Source: Gallionellaceae bacterium (GTDB lineage: Bacteria; Pseudomonadota; Gammaproteobacteria; Burkholderiales; Gallionellaceae). From it: a DNA stretch of 64,000 bases. Of this stretch, positions 18,301 to 25,332 are shown piece after piece. The DNA lies in NCBI GenBank assembly GCA_030834965.1, contig JAUQWW010000046.1:1-64000 (forward strand), given 5' to 3'. Below the pieces are notes generated by a model. It saw nothing but the letters and a program-made list of their open reading frames with translations. It was not told where the DNA came from and ran no database searches. Position numbers and translations under genes: made by a program. Positions within the stretch are counted from its first letter, which is position 1. Each line of letters starts with the position of its first letter.

Positions 18301-18486
18301 CGCGACAGTCTTGGCCAGCGTTTCTGCGGAAGCCCCAGGGTAGCTTGCCGTGATGGTGACGGTGGGCGGTGCAATCTCGGGGTATTGTGCAACGGGCAAA
18401 ATATTTGCAGCAGCCAGCCCGGCCAATACGATGATGATGGCCAGCACGCTTGCGAAAATGGGACGATCAATAAAAAACCTGGACAT
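15322..18486 (-). CDS. RND efflux pump inner-membrane subunit, AcrB/MexB (HAE-1) type
   Basis: A 1054-residue hydrophobe/amphiphile RND transporter. The start is placed at ATG 18486, giving MSRFFIDRPIFASVLAII, the near-universal AcrB/MexB opening; the longer frame to 18672 adds non-family residues. The proton-relay helix LAVGIVVDDAIVVLENVER and the HAE-1 motif GLAAKNAILIAEFA are present. It exports drugs, dyes or solvents with the adaptor upstream (49-base gap) and the OprM-like channel downstream (four-base overlap), so the tripartite operon is complete. No TetR-type repressor gene adjoins it. Confidence 0.96.
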   Translation of the reverse strand: MSRFFIDRPIFASVLAIIIVLAGLAAANILPVAQYPEIAPPTVTITASYPGASAETLAKTVAGPIEEQLSGVENLLYYNSIAASNGQVSITATFEVGTDVDKATFNVNNRVQLASPRLPDEVRRNGVTVAKRSQNILLVAALNSPKSTYDMLYLSNYATQNVVDELKRLPGAADVIVFGARDYSMRIWLKPDRMAQLGLTVGDVTSAINTQNVQFAAGKIGAEPAPKGQQLVYTVTARGRMIDAEQFGDIILRSSGPTGVLRLKDVARIELGAQSYDQANSVNGKPAIAVAVFLQSGANALDLADAVRAKMEELKKNQFPQDVDYLIPYDTTRFVSASIKAVIHTLIEAAILVLLVVFVFLQSWRATLIPMIAVPVSLVGTFAGLWLFGFSINTLTLFAMVLAVGIVVDDAIVVLENVERLIREEMMKPFDAAVEAMREVQNAIIGIVLSLVAVFIPVAFLGGIAGQLYRQFAVTVAVAVVLSGVVALTLTPTLCAVLLKPGEHTGGKMDKLFAPFNRSFHWLTQHFLGAVNVVLRWRIASLSVFAVVLGITALLFWRVPGSFVPPEDQGFIITVVQLPDGATLERTMKTTEQLRVMLGKNEAIENIFIVNGFDLISGSSKSSSATIFMPMRLWEKRKQTAFQLAGEVSGKGFMLSDGIAFAFNPPSIRGLGAAGGFEVFVRGRGDADPHRLAQVTNEFIAALGKHPAMAEGLRTLYRPTVPQLLVEADREKALALGVPVNDVFAALQAQMGSLYVNDFNKAGRTYRVTVQADAQYRSKPEDLGNIHVRSNMTGEMIPLKALITVKNVIGPEQVERYNGYIAAKVLGNAKAGYSSGEAIAAVEQVARDTLPKGYDIEWTGQAFQEKRAGSASVFAFGFALIMVYLILSALYERWGVPVAVLLAVPFALLGALGFVFMRGMENNIYFQIGLVVLIGLAAKNAILIAEFAMQGMEQGKSAAEAAIEAARLRFRPIIMTSLAFVFGVVPLVFASGAGAAARQAMGTGVFGGMIIATFIAPIFIPLFFTLLARKPRPSHKHEEPHYDSHHAATQEDKA

Positions 18487-18535
18487 GAATGAGTTCCCGC
18501 TCTGTTGCCGAACCGATGGATGGAATTTGATTTGC

Positions 18536-19819
18536 TTACTGCTTCGCCGAACTGCCGGCGTCAGTCTTGGCGCCAGGTTTGGAATCGGTCGCGCGAGCTT
18601 CGGGTGCTTTGCTCGCATCCTTGGCCGGTTCACCGCCTGATCCTGGGCCACCTGGGCCTTGTCCGGGCGCATGCGGAGCCACCGCCGCGCCGGGCCGAAG
18701 CTTCATCAGATTGTCGATGATGACCTTGTCGCCGCTGGCGAGGCCTTGAGTCACGACCCAGTCGCGCCCCAGCCAGCCGGCCGTCTCGACCGGGCGCGGC
18801 GCAACCTTGTTATCCGGCGTAACCGTAAACAGCAGCTTGCCCTGATCGCCCTGAACCAGCGCGGACTGAGGCACCAGATAGGCTTCGCGTTCGCCGGTCT
18901 TGACCTGGACATTCACAAACTGGCCCGGCAATAACACAAGGTTGGGATTGGGAAATTCCGCACGCAATGCCACGGTGCCAGTCTTCTTGTCGACCGTCGA
19001 AGCGGCGAAATTAAGCTTGCCGATCGACCCATAGGCGGTGCCGTCAGACAGCACCAATTTCACCTCGGCTTTGCGGGCCGCCTTGCGCAGCTTGAGCGCT
19101 TCGCTTTCGGAAAAGGAGAAGCGCACCCAGATCGGATCGTTGACGCTCACGGTCGTCAGCAGTCCGCTATCGTTGCCGGGCGTGACCAGGCTGCCTTCGG
19201 AGCGTAGCGCACGCCCGGTCACGCCGCTGATCGGCGCGGTTACGCTGGTGTACGACAAGTTCAGTTCTGCATCGCGCACCCTTGCCGTGCTCGCCAGCAC
19301 CGACGCTTCGGAGGTTTTAAGCGTCGTGCTGGCGTCATCAAACTCCTTCTGGCTGATGGCCTTCTGTTCGGCCAGCGGCTTCAGGCGCGCGGCCTCGCGC
19401 TGTGCCTTTTCCACGTTGGCTTTGTCCTGCGCCAAGGCAGCACGCGCCTGCGCAAGTGCATTTTCGTAAGGGACGCGATCTATCGTGAACAGCGTGGCGC
19501 CGGCCGTGACGGTGTCACCTTCGCTATAGAGTTGTTTGGCCAGGATGCCGGCTGCACGAGCGCGCACTTCGACTTCCTTCGATCCCTCGGTCTGGCCGAC
19601 TGCCTCAACAATAACCGGCACACGCTGCAGCCTGGCCTCGATAACCGTAACCGGCATTGCCATCTTCCCCGGGCTGCCGGGCGCTTCGCCAGTTTGGGTC
19701 GTTTTGCCACAGCCACCGAGCAAACTCATTATCACCATTGCGTACACCGCAAGGCGCCAAGGCCGGCCAAGGTGTTGTTCGGATATAGCCGGAAAACCCG
19801 AGAATTGAAAGATATTCAT
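18536..19819 (-). CDS. RND efflux periplasmic adaptor, AcrA/MexA type
   Basis: Adaptor subunit of about 427 residues and first gene of the complete efflux operon. It carries a lipoprotein signal with the box SLLGGC, the AcrA-type segments VIEARLQRVPVIVEAVGQ and SYTSVTAPISGVTGRALRSEG, and a disordered Gly/Pro/Ala/Lys tail. The N-terminus is uncertain. ATG 19819 gives a 35-residue lead before the hydrophobic signal and lacks a ribosome site. A start at an inner Met nearer the signal is also possible, and the frame is open upstream to 19885. Confidence 0.92.
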   Translation of the reverse strand: MNIFQFSGFPAISEQHLGRPWRLAVYAMVIMSLLGGCGKTTQTGEAPGSPGKMAMPVTVIEARLQRVPVIVEAVGQTEGSKEVEVRARAAGILAKQLYSEGDTVTAGATLFTIDRVPYENALAQARAALAQDKANVEKAQREAARLKPLAEQKAISQKEFDDASTTLKTSEASVLASTARVRDAELNLSYTSVTAPISGVTGRALRSEGSLVTPGNDSGLLTTVSVNDPIWVRFSFSESEALKLRKAARKAEVKLVLSDGTAYGSIGKLNFAASTVDKKTGTVALRAEFPNPNLVLLPGQFVNVQVKTGEREAYLVPQSALVQGDQGKLLFTVTPDNKVAPRPVETAGWLGRDWVVTQGLASGDKVIIDNLMKLRPGAAVAPHAPGQGPGGPGSGGEPAKDASKAPEARATDSKPGAKTDAGSSAKQ

Positions 19820-20288
19820 GGAACCAATCCGTCTTGAAAACGGAGATTCTATCTTATTTAGCTTCATGTAAAACGGCGATTCCAATAGGTATATTCTTTA
19901 TAGTCCAGCCTTCGCCCCCTGCACTTTCAGCTTGGAAAACCGCCCGCTCCGCATCACATTTTTATGCGCAGCTGCCTCTCCCAGATGTGAACGCAAGTGC
20001 TGGGAGGGCACTCTGCGCGGCTTCTTTCGGGCCAACTCCAAAGCTTGTCCAAAAATTTCGTTCACTGGCATTTGCATGTTGTTAATTGTGAACAATCACA
20101 CCGTTCACTGCGAACAACACCAGCGCCGTGAAAAATATAATACATATATATCAATATATTAACTTATGGCACGGTTAGTGCTTATGTTAGGGCAAGCACC
20201 TGTGATTCAGAAATATGTTTTGCAGGCCAATACATCCTCCCTCGAGCACAGGGAAATTAAACGATTCATAACTTAAAGGAGCTTCATC
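19820..20288. other. divergent intergenic region with operator-like inverted repeat
   Basis: About 470 bases separating the efflux operon (minus) from the small secreted protein genes (plus). GTGAAC at 20088-20093 and GTTCAC at 20103-20108 form an inverted repeat beside a second CGTTCACTG copy at about 20059-20067. A strongly AT-rich tract at 20138-20165 could hold the plus-strand promoter. The AAGGAG at 20276-20281 is the ribosome site for the gene at 20289. No gene seen. Confidence 0.45.
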
Positions 20289-20585
20289 ATGAAAACACGT
20301 ATCTTCGCAGGCATCATCGTTGCAGCAGTTTTGGCATCTTCGGCAGCTCAGGCCGGCACTGAGATTTCGATCGAGGAGCGGTATTCTGGTACGTTGCCCA
20401 GCGTAACCCGCGATGACTATGGTCTGGGCAGCTACTATGTCGAGAGCAAGCCGCAACCTGCATGCACTCAGTACGATCTGAATCCATTGAGCATTGTTTA
20501 CCCCGAGCCGCGTGACAGCGTGAGCTTCTATCTGGTCCCACAGTCCTCTCATGTTGTGTGCATTCGAAGCTCTACACATGGCTAA
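20289..20585 (+). CDS. small secreted protein, paralogue 1, unknown function
   Basis: A 98-residue protein with a signal peptide (MKTRIFAGIIVAAVLASSAA, cleaved after QA). The mature domain is about 76 residues with two cysteines (Cys59, Cys91), probably a disulfide. The motif DLNPLSIVY recalls DPLD motifs in the protein at 24661-25056. AAGGAG lies eight bases upstream of ATG. It is followed by a paralogue of identical length, 70 of 98 positions the same by my count, with a 19-residue block identical at residues 41-59. The two probably share one transcript ending at the terminator at 21001. No family recognised. Confidence 0.8.
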   Translation: MKTRIFAGIIVAAVLASSAAQAGTEISIEERYSGTLPSVTRDDYGLGSYYVESKPQPACTQYDLNPLSIVYPEPRDSVSFYLVPQSSHVVCIRSSTHG

Positions 20586-20646
20586 TAGCGGCCGGAAATA
20601 CCCAGATAGAAAATAATTTACCAATTTAAATTTAATGAGTTACGCC

Positions 20647-20943
20647 ATGAAAACACGCATTATCGCAAGCATCATCTTCACCGCAGCCTTGGCATCTTCG
20701 GCAGCACAGGCGGCTGTTGGGCTTTCCATCGAGGAAACGTATTCCGGAGCATTACCCAGCATAATTCGCGATGATTATGGCCTGGGCAGCTACTATGTTG
20801 AGAGCAAACCTCAACCCGCATGCAGCCGGTACGATCTTGATCCGTTGAGCGTCATTTATCGAGAGCAACGTGATAGCGTGAGTGATTATCTCGTTCCGCA
20901 ATCCGCTTATGTCGTGTGCTTGCGAGACGCCTCCCGCGGATAA
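20647..20943 (+). CDS. small secreted protein, paralogue 2, unknown function
   Basis: A 98-residue tandem paralogue of the preceding gene, without insertions or deletions between them. It has a signal peptide MKTRIIASIIFTAALASSAA, conserved cysteines at 59 and 91, and the motif DLDPLSVIY. ATG 20647 is chosen because it aligns exactly with the paralogue's start; an in-frame ATG 12 bases earlier exists and the ribosome site is weak. Loop positions differ most (residues 23-26, 72-80 and 94-97) while the central block is fixed, which suggests a maintained structural role. Confidence 0.8.
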   Translation: MKTRIIASIIFTAALASSAAQAAVGLSIEETYSGALPSIIRDDYGLGSYYVESKPQPACSRYDLDPLSVIYREQRDSVSDYLVPQSAYVVCLRDASRG

Positions 20944-21000
20944 ATATGCACACCTCATGGCACATTTATCCCCGGATATAAAACATACGCTTAAACACAT

Positions 21001-21052
21001 TTCCTATCCCTGTCGGATGCAGCAGAGGCGTCCGCAGGATAGGAAATATTTT
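21001..21052 (+). terminator. terminator after the paired secreted-protein genes
   Basis: TTCCTATCC at 21001 pairs with GGATAGGAA ending at 21045. The stem continues inward with one bulge and one or two mismatches (CGGATGC with GCGTCCG) around a loop of about seven bases, and ATATTTTT follows. Position and T tract fit a rho-independent terminator 57 bases after the stop of the second paralogue. Confidence 0.7.
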
Positions 21053-21743
21053 TGGGAGCATATCAGCAAACTTAGCCATTTGCTTCACGGTAGCTAACGC
21101 GTTGCTGCTAAACTCAATCACGCGCCAGCAGACAACTTTCATTCTAATCGCAGAGATCACTGATCTGTTCAGCCTCGCGGCGTATCGGGCTGATTTCGGC
21201 GAATCGATGCCGGCGCCCCGCGCTCGTGTGATCGACGCGATCATCGATTGCGCAGCGCTGCCTGTGGTTCGCCCTGTATCAGTGCGAGGACCGCGGCGAG
21301 CGGGTTGGAACGGACGGCTAATCATGGCCTGACCCGGGAGGTTTTGCCCACACTGTGGCGGGACACTAATGTTCTGTAGTATTGCCACGCCCCCTGGACA
21401 CTAGGGGCTTGTTGCGCACGAAGGTCGCCAAGAGTAGGCCACCCCGGGCAAATGAGGTTTGCCGGCCTTGCTAGATGCCCACCGCCTGCCGTCCTATTTG
21501 CCCGTTCCTTGCGCTCGCCCTTCGGCTGTTTTTGTGGAAGGCACTGGGTGCTTTCGCTCTTCGCTTTGAAAATGTATTGCGCAGGATTGAGACGACTCTT
21601 CGAGTCGTGTCTGTCCTTGATGTCTGTTATTGCTTCAATAATCCGATATCGGCTGGAACTTGAAGCGTTCATGCGGAAAATAGTGGCTTTCCCGCATGGT
21701 ACGAAGGCTCAAATATGCCAATCAAAATAGGGTGGTTAATAAG
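21053..21743. other. gene-poor region, possible degraded element
   Basis: Nearly 700 bases with only short unsupported frames on both strands. They lack ribosome sites, signal sequences or recognisable motifs. Composition changes along it (GC-rich at about 21180-21560, AT-rich after 21560). There are several hairpins, for example ATGCGG at 21671-21676 with CCGCAT at 21692-21697 and a C/G-rich cluster at about 21330-21450. It could be remains of a mobile element or a structured RNA; nothing decides this by eye. Confidence 0.4.
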
Positions 21744-21783
21744 GTTACAAAGAATTAACCTAGGTTACAGCGAGTTAACTTTT
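21744..21783 (+). promoter_or_regulatory. operator array A: four 10-bp repeats upstream of the two-component operon
   Basis: Four consecutive decamers: GTTACAAAGA, ATTAACCTAG, GTTACAGCGA, GTTAACTTTT. Each has TTA at the same place, so half-sites recur every 10 bases (one helical turn), the pattern bound by tandem OmpR/PhoB-family dimers. A near copy (35 of 40 bases identical) lies at 24435-24474. A -10-like TGGAAT lies about 30 bases downstream, which would put the last decamer next to the -35 region as for a class II activator. The likely binder is the response regulator encoded at 22219 (autoregulation). Confidence 0.75.
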
Positions 21784-21922
21784 GTATCCCTGTATCGAGT
21801 GATGGAATGTTTTCCAGCAACTGCCTTACGGGACTTTTTTCACAGTGGAGGCTGGTAGTAAGCCCTCCGCGATGCTAGTTGTGTTTACTTAATCCGTTTA
21901 ATCGTAAGGAGGAAGAAATATT

Positions 21923-22215
21923 ATGCGTAAAAACACAAAAGTTGCAGCAGCTATCAGTCTTGGGTTGTTGGCGGACAGTGTCGGAATGGTGGGCGAAGCT
22001 GCATAATGTGTTTAATGGATCAATCGGTGCGGGATACAGATATGCCAGGTGGTCCGGCTGGGGTTTCCATGGATCAGCGCCAGAAGTCTTCCGAACGGGG
22101 CGCCCCGCAGCGGGAGGTCTCGGCTTACCTCAGCTATGGTTTTAGCAAGAACTGGAATCTGCTACTTTGGATAGCAGCGTCGCTCAAAGAGCATGGCAAT
22201 TTTGGAGAGCCATAA
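21923..22215 (+). pseudogene. broken leader gene of the two-component operon (frameshifted small secreted protein?)
   Basis: Behind a strong ribosome site (AAGGAGGAAG) ATG 21923 opens a signal-peptide-like frame, MRKNTKVAAAISLGLL, that stops at 22004-22006 after 27 residues. A second frame of 69 residues starts at ATG 22006, overlapping that stop, and ends at 22215, three bases before the response regulator ATG. A single base change would fuse them into a secreted protein of about 96 residues, which is why I read it as a frameshifted gene. Two coupled short peptides, or a leader for translational control of the regulator, remain possible. No family recognised. Confidence 0.45.
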
Positions 22216-22218
22216 ATA

Positions 22219-22902
22219 ATGAAATTTCTAATCGTTGAAGACAATAAGTTAGCGGCCGAACTCCTGAAGGAATCGCTGGCAACCTTCGGCTATGAGTCCG
22301 ATATTGCCTATGATGGCGAGCAGGGTCTCGAAATGGCGCACAGTCATTCTTATGGGCTATGGGTAATCGATATTATGCTGCCAAAAATAAATGGCTTGGA
22401 ACTGCTCAAGTCCTTGCGCAGTGAAGGCGCAGAGACGCCGGCGCTATTTCTCAGCGCGCGAGGAAGAACGGATGACCGGGTGCAAGGACTGCAAGCCGGC
22501 GGCGATGATTACATTGTAAAACCCTACGCACTTCCTGAACTGCAAGCCAGAATTGAAGCGTTGCTGCGGCGGACGCGCAATGTTCAAGCCACGCCCCAAG
22601 CAGAGCTGGAAGTGGACGGCCTGCGCCTGGATCCTGTTAAGCGCAGCGTGATCAGGGATGGCCAGATAATTCCCTTGCATCCGGTCGAATTTCGCCTGCT
22701 CGAATATTTCATGCGCCATCCTGGCCAAGTCATTACTCGTTCCATGCTACTCGAGAACGTATGGAACATGTACTTTGACCCGCAGACTAAACTTGTGGAA
22801 GTGCATATCAGTCGCCTGCGCACCAAAATAGACAAGCCATTCCCCAATTCCTTACTTCATACCATTCGTGGCACTGGCTACATCTTTCGGCCACATGAAT
22901 AA
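22219..22902 (+). CDS. OmpR-family two-component response regulator
   Basis: A 227-residue response regulator. The receiver domain (residues 1-120) has acidic pocket Glu7-Asp8, phospho-acceptor Asp51 in VIDIMLP, a switch Ser in LFLSARG and Lys in VKPYALPEL. The winged-helix DNA-binding domain (about 128-225) contains LHPVEFRLLEYFMRHP, RSMLLENVW and VHISRLRTKID...IRGTGYIF. It is closest in style to QseB/PmrA/TctD-type regulators. It overlaps the sensor gene by eight bases. Operator arrays at 21744 and 24435 are its probable targets. Confidence 0.93.
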   Translation: MKFLIVEDNKLAAELLKESLATFGYESDIAYDGEQGLEMAHSHSYGLWVIDIMLPKINGLELLKSLRSEGAETPALFLSARGRTDDRVQGLQAGGDDYIVKPYALPELQARIEALLRRTRNVQATPQAELEVDGLRLDPVKRSVIRDGQIIPLHPVEFRLLEYFMRHPGQVITRSMLLENVWNMYFDPQTKLVEVHISRLRTKIDKPFPNSLLHTIRGTGYIFRPHE

Positions 22903-24283
22903 ACTTCGTCTGAACACTCCAGTTCGCCTGACGCTGGGTTTTATATTCCTGTACATACTGGGTTCAATGCTCATTTTCAGCTACTGGAATCATCATGTTC
23001 TGGGCGGTGCAATAGAGGATATCGACCGGCAATTGTTAGGCCAGCGCGACATGATTTTGCATGAGGAGAGCGAGCACGGTTTGCAAGGAGTGCAAAGCCT
23101 AATCTCTGAGGAAATCAGGCGCTATGGCGAAACAGAACATTTCTACCGAATTGTTGATGGGCAGGGAAACGTAGTATTGGAGAGTAAGCAACTAGTATTA
23201 CCTAAGCTCAGTCCGAACAGTTCGATCAGGGAAATCGAGGCGGTATCAGTTTCAAATGCAGGAAACGAAAAAGTCAGCATACGCGTCATCGACTTTAACC
23301 TGAGTGGCAGGTCAAATGCCACCGTGTTTTTAGGAATCAGCATGGATGACAGGGGGCGTCTGCAGCACGATTTTTGGCAGGCATTTACTAAAATTGATGC
23401 TTTGCTGGTGGTGCTTGGATTGCTGCTTGGATTTGGACTTGCGCGGCGATTCAGCCGCCAGATCGGGTTAATAAACCAATTGTCAGTTGAGATTGTAGAA
23501 TCCGGCGATTTGTCCCAGCGCATCCCTGTCAGCGGAACCGACGAATTTTCAGTATTGGCGGAAAACTTGAATTCCATGTTGGCGCGAATTGAGAAGCTGG
23601 TGAAGGACATCCGGGAAGCAGGGGACAACATTGCCCATGACTTGCGCACACCGTTGACGCGTTTGCGCACCGAGGTTGACTTGGCGTTAATGAAGAATAG
23701 CTCTGAGGCCACCCGGGCTTCGCTGCTGCAAATACTCACCGAGGTGGAAGGGATGCAGGCTACTTTTAATGCCATCTTGGAGCTTGCACAAGCAGAGGCA
23801 GGCGGCACTACCATGCAGTTGTCGACCCTGAACATTACCACCCTGCTCAATGAACTGCTTGAGTTGTACGAAGCGAGTGCTGAGGAGTCTGGTCTGCAAC
23901 TGGAGAATTCTATTTCAGCAGGCCTATATGTATATGGAGACAGGCAGCTGTTGCTTCAGGCAGTTGCCAACCTGCTGGACAACGCCATTAAATATGTTCC
24001 GTCAGGAGGGAAGATTCGGGTCTCTGCGAGGCCCCAAGGAACAAGCATTGAAATTATAGTCGAGGATAGCGGGCCAGGAATTCCTGAACAAATGAGGGGC
24101 AAGATATTCGAGCGCTTCACTAAGCTTGAAAAAAGCCGCACCAAAGCCGGAGCGGGCTTGGGGTTGGCACTGGTCAAGGCTTTTATCAAGCTGCACCAAG
24201 GGAATATTAGTGTTGCACAAAGCAGTCTCGGTGGAGCTGCTTTCAAGATAGTGCTGCCAGCATTTATGCCTAAAAATATCTAA
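22895..24283 (+). CDS. two-component sensor histidine kinase
   Basis: A 462-residue membrane kinase, partner of the regulator upstream. TM1 spans residues 11-31, a periplasmic sensor region about 32-165, TM2 about 166-184 and HAMP about 185-237. The H box DNIAHDLRTPLTRLR carries His248. The N box is NLLDNAIKYV, G1 is EDSGPGIPEQ, the F box is IFERFTKLEKSRT and G2 is GAGLGLALVKAF. The periplasmic part (about 135 residues) has no Cys and no recognised ligand fold. ATG 22895 is chosen by homology to the usual MNKLRL-type start; no ribosome site is visible because the start lies inside the upstream gene, implying coupled translation. Confidence 0.93.
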   Translation: MNKLRLNTPVRLTLGFIFLYILGSMLIFSYWNHHVLGGAIEDIDRQLLGQRDMILHEESEHGLQGVQSLISEEIRRYGETEHFYRIVDGQGNVVLESKQLVLPKLSPNSSIREIEAVSVSNAGNEKVSIRVIDFNLSGRSNATVFLGISMDDRGRLQHDFWQAFTKIDALLVVLGLLLGFGLARRFSRQIGLINQLSVEIVESGDLSQRIPVSGTDEFSVLAENLNSMLARIEKLVKDIREAGDNIAHDLRTPLTRLRTEVDLALMKNSSEATRASLLQILTEVEGMQATFNAILELAQAEAGGTTMQLSTLNITTLLNELLELYEASAEESGLQLENSISAGLYVYGDRQLLLQAVANLLDNAIKYVPSGGKIRVSARPQGTSIEIIVEDSGPGIPEQMRGKIFERFTKLEKSRTKAGAGLGLALVKAFIKLHQGNISVAQSSLGGAAFKIVLPAFMPKNI

Positions 24284-24339
24284 ACGTATAAAAAGCTGTT
24301 GGCAGAAAATATTATGCTGCGTCAAGGTGCAGGGTCGAT

Positions 24340-24389
24340 GTGGAAGGTGCGAATAGATTTTCACCTTCCACCCCGCTAACTATTTTTTT
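24340..24389 (+). terminator. terminator after the two-component operon
   Basis: GTGGAAGGTG (24340-24349) and CACCTTCCAC (24362-24371) form a perfect 10-bp stem with a 12-base loop, followed after about 10 bases by TATTTTTTTA. It lies 57 bases past the kinase stop. The gap between stem and T run is longer than ideal. Confidence 0.6.
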
Positions 24390-24434
24390 AGGACAACCTT
24401 AGAACCTCAGCCTGGACAGAGGCGATTCAGCAAG

Positions 24435-24474
24435 GTTACAGAAAATTAACCTTAGTTACAGCTAGTTAACTTTT
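24435..24474 (+). promoter_or_regulatory. operator array B: four 10-bp repeats upstream of the repeat-containing secreted protein
   Basis: Decamers GTTACAGAAA, ATTAACCTTA, GTTACAGCTA, GTTAACTTTT, in the same order and spacing as array A at 21744-21783 and differing at five of 40 positions. A -10-like TAGATA lies about 30 bases further on, close to the offset of the TGGAAT in array A. This strongly suggests control of the gene at 24661 by the adjacent OmpR-type regulator. Confidence 0.75.
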
Positions 24475-24660
24475 ATTTTTCCGTACTGCATGGTTAGATA
24501 CTTGCAGCAGTTCCGACCGTAGTCGCTGTTATATCGCAAGCGGGAGCAGGTTGGCCGGTTTGACTGATACAACGCGTTTACGGGAAATTATGGTTACTGC
24601 TTTTATATTGCGCAGGTGATGAACAATACATCACACTCAATCACTGAAAGGGGTATTAAC

Positions 24661-25056
24661 ATGAAACTACGTAACCTTGCTTTGGCTCTTGCCACAACAG
24701 TTTTGTTGCCACCGTTTGCCTATGCCGATGATAACATTGATGCGATCCGCGCCAGCTTTGACCGCGATTTCAACCGTGAATTTGCGGTCAGGTATGAACC
24801 AGCCACAGGGGCGGACGCCGATCCTCTGGATGCAATAAACATCGCTTTACGCACAGAATCTGATCAAACAGATGAAAGTACAGAGCGTAATATTTGCCGT
24901 AAACCTGCGGCATTCAGAACTGCCGCAGCTAGCGGGGAGGCCGATCCGCTGGATGTAATCTATGTCGTTTTGCGCTGTAAAAAAACCGACATGACCAACT
25001 CCAACCTTAAGCACAGCCTAAATCAATGCAAACCCATCTATTGTTCGGTTTCGTGA
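24661..25056 (+). CDS. small secreted protein with internal ADPLD repeat, unknown function
   Basis: A 131-residue protein with a signal peptide (MKLRNLALALATTVLLPPFA, cleaved after YA-D). The mature part contains two related units, ADADPLDAINIALR and GEADPLDVIYVVLR, separated by about 40 residues, and ends in a Cys-containing tail (NQCKPIYCSVS); four Cys in all. The DPL motif echoes NPLSIVY and DPLSVIY in the two secreted paralogues at 20.3-20.9 kb. ATG 24661 is preceded by AAAGGGG; an upstream in-frame ATG at 24616 would hide the signal peptide. It is probably controlled through operator array B. No family recognised. Confidence 0.75.
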   Translation: MKLRNLALALATTVLLPPFAYADDNIDAIRASFDRDFNREFAVRYEPATGADADPLDAINIALRTESDQTDESTERNICRKPAAFRTAAASGEADPLDVIYVVLRCKKTDMTNSNLKHSLNQCKPIYCSVS

Positions 25057-25188
25057 CGCTTTCCGTATTGTTAATCATCCCTTGGACCTATCAGCGTTCA
25101 GGGGGTGAGTAAACACAAAGCGGATGAGCCGGAACCCATAATCATGCAGTCACAAATGGGAAGCTGGTAGTGCAGACACAGTCGCCCA

Positions 25189-25278
25189 TCAATGCGCTGG
25201 ATAGAAAACAACGCCCAGCAAGCCGAGAACCAATACGATCACAATGAAAGCCAGGATGCTGCGCCATATGCTGCTCAT
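25189..25278 (-). CDS. 29-residue single-pass membrane peptide
   Basis: On the minus strand ATG 25278 opens a 29-residue frame beginning MSSIWRSILAFIVIVL and ending VVFYPAH: a positively tipped N-terminus, one hydrophobic helix of about 20 residues and a short tail. AAGGGG is placed seven bases upstream of the ATG. It follows the AmrS gene on the same strand by 54 bases and may be the last gene of the AmmeMemoRadiSam operon. It is very short, so a chance frame cannot be excluded, but ribosome site and membrane pattern together are suggestive. Confidence 0.5.
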   Translation of the reverse strand: MSSIWRSILAFIVIVLVLGLLGVVFYPAH

Positions 25279-25332
25279 GATTTTCCCCTTGGCGGCAAAG
25301 AGCGTCGGGTTGCGATATGCAGACATGCACAG

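Noticed and set aside
20966-21388. Minus-strand frame of 140 codons in the gene-poor region
   Set aside because: It runs across the likely terminator at 21001-21052, has no ribosome site and no family-like features.
21660-21710. Hairpin ATGCGG...CCGCAT as a group II intron domain V
   Set aside because: Lacks the catalytic AGC triad, the characteristic bulge and the usual length; no reverse transcriptase frame nearby.
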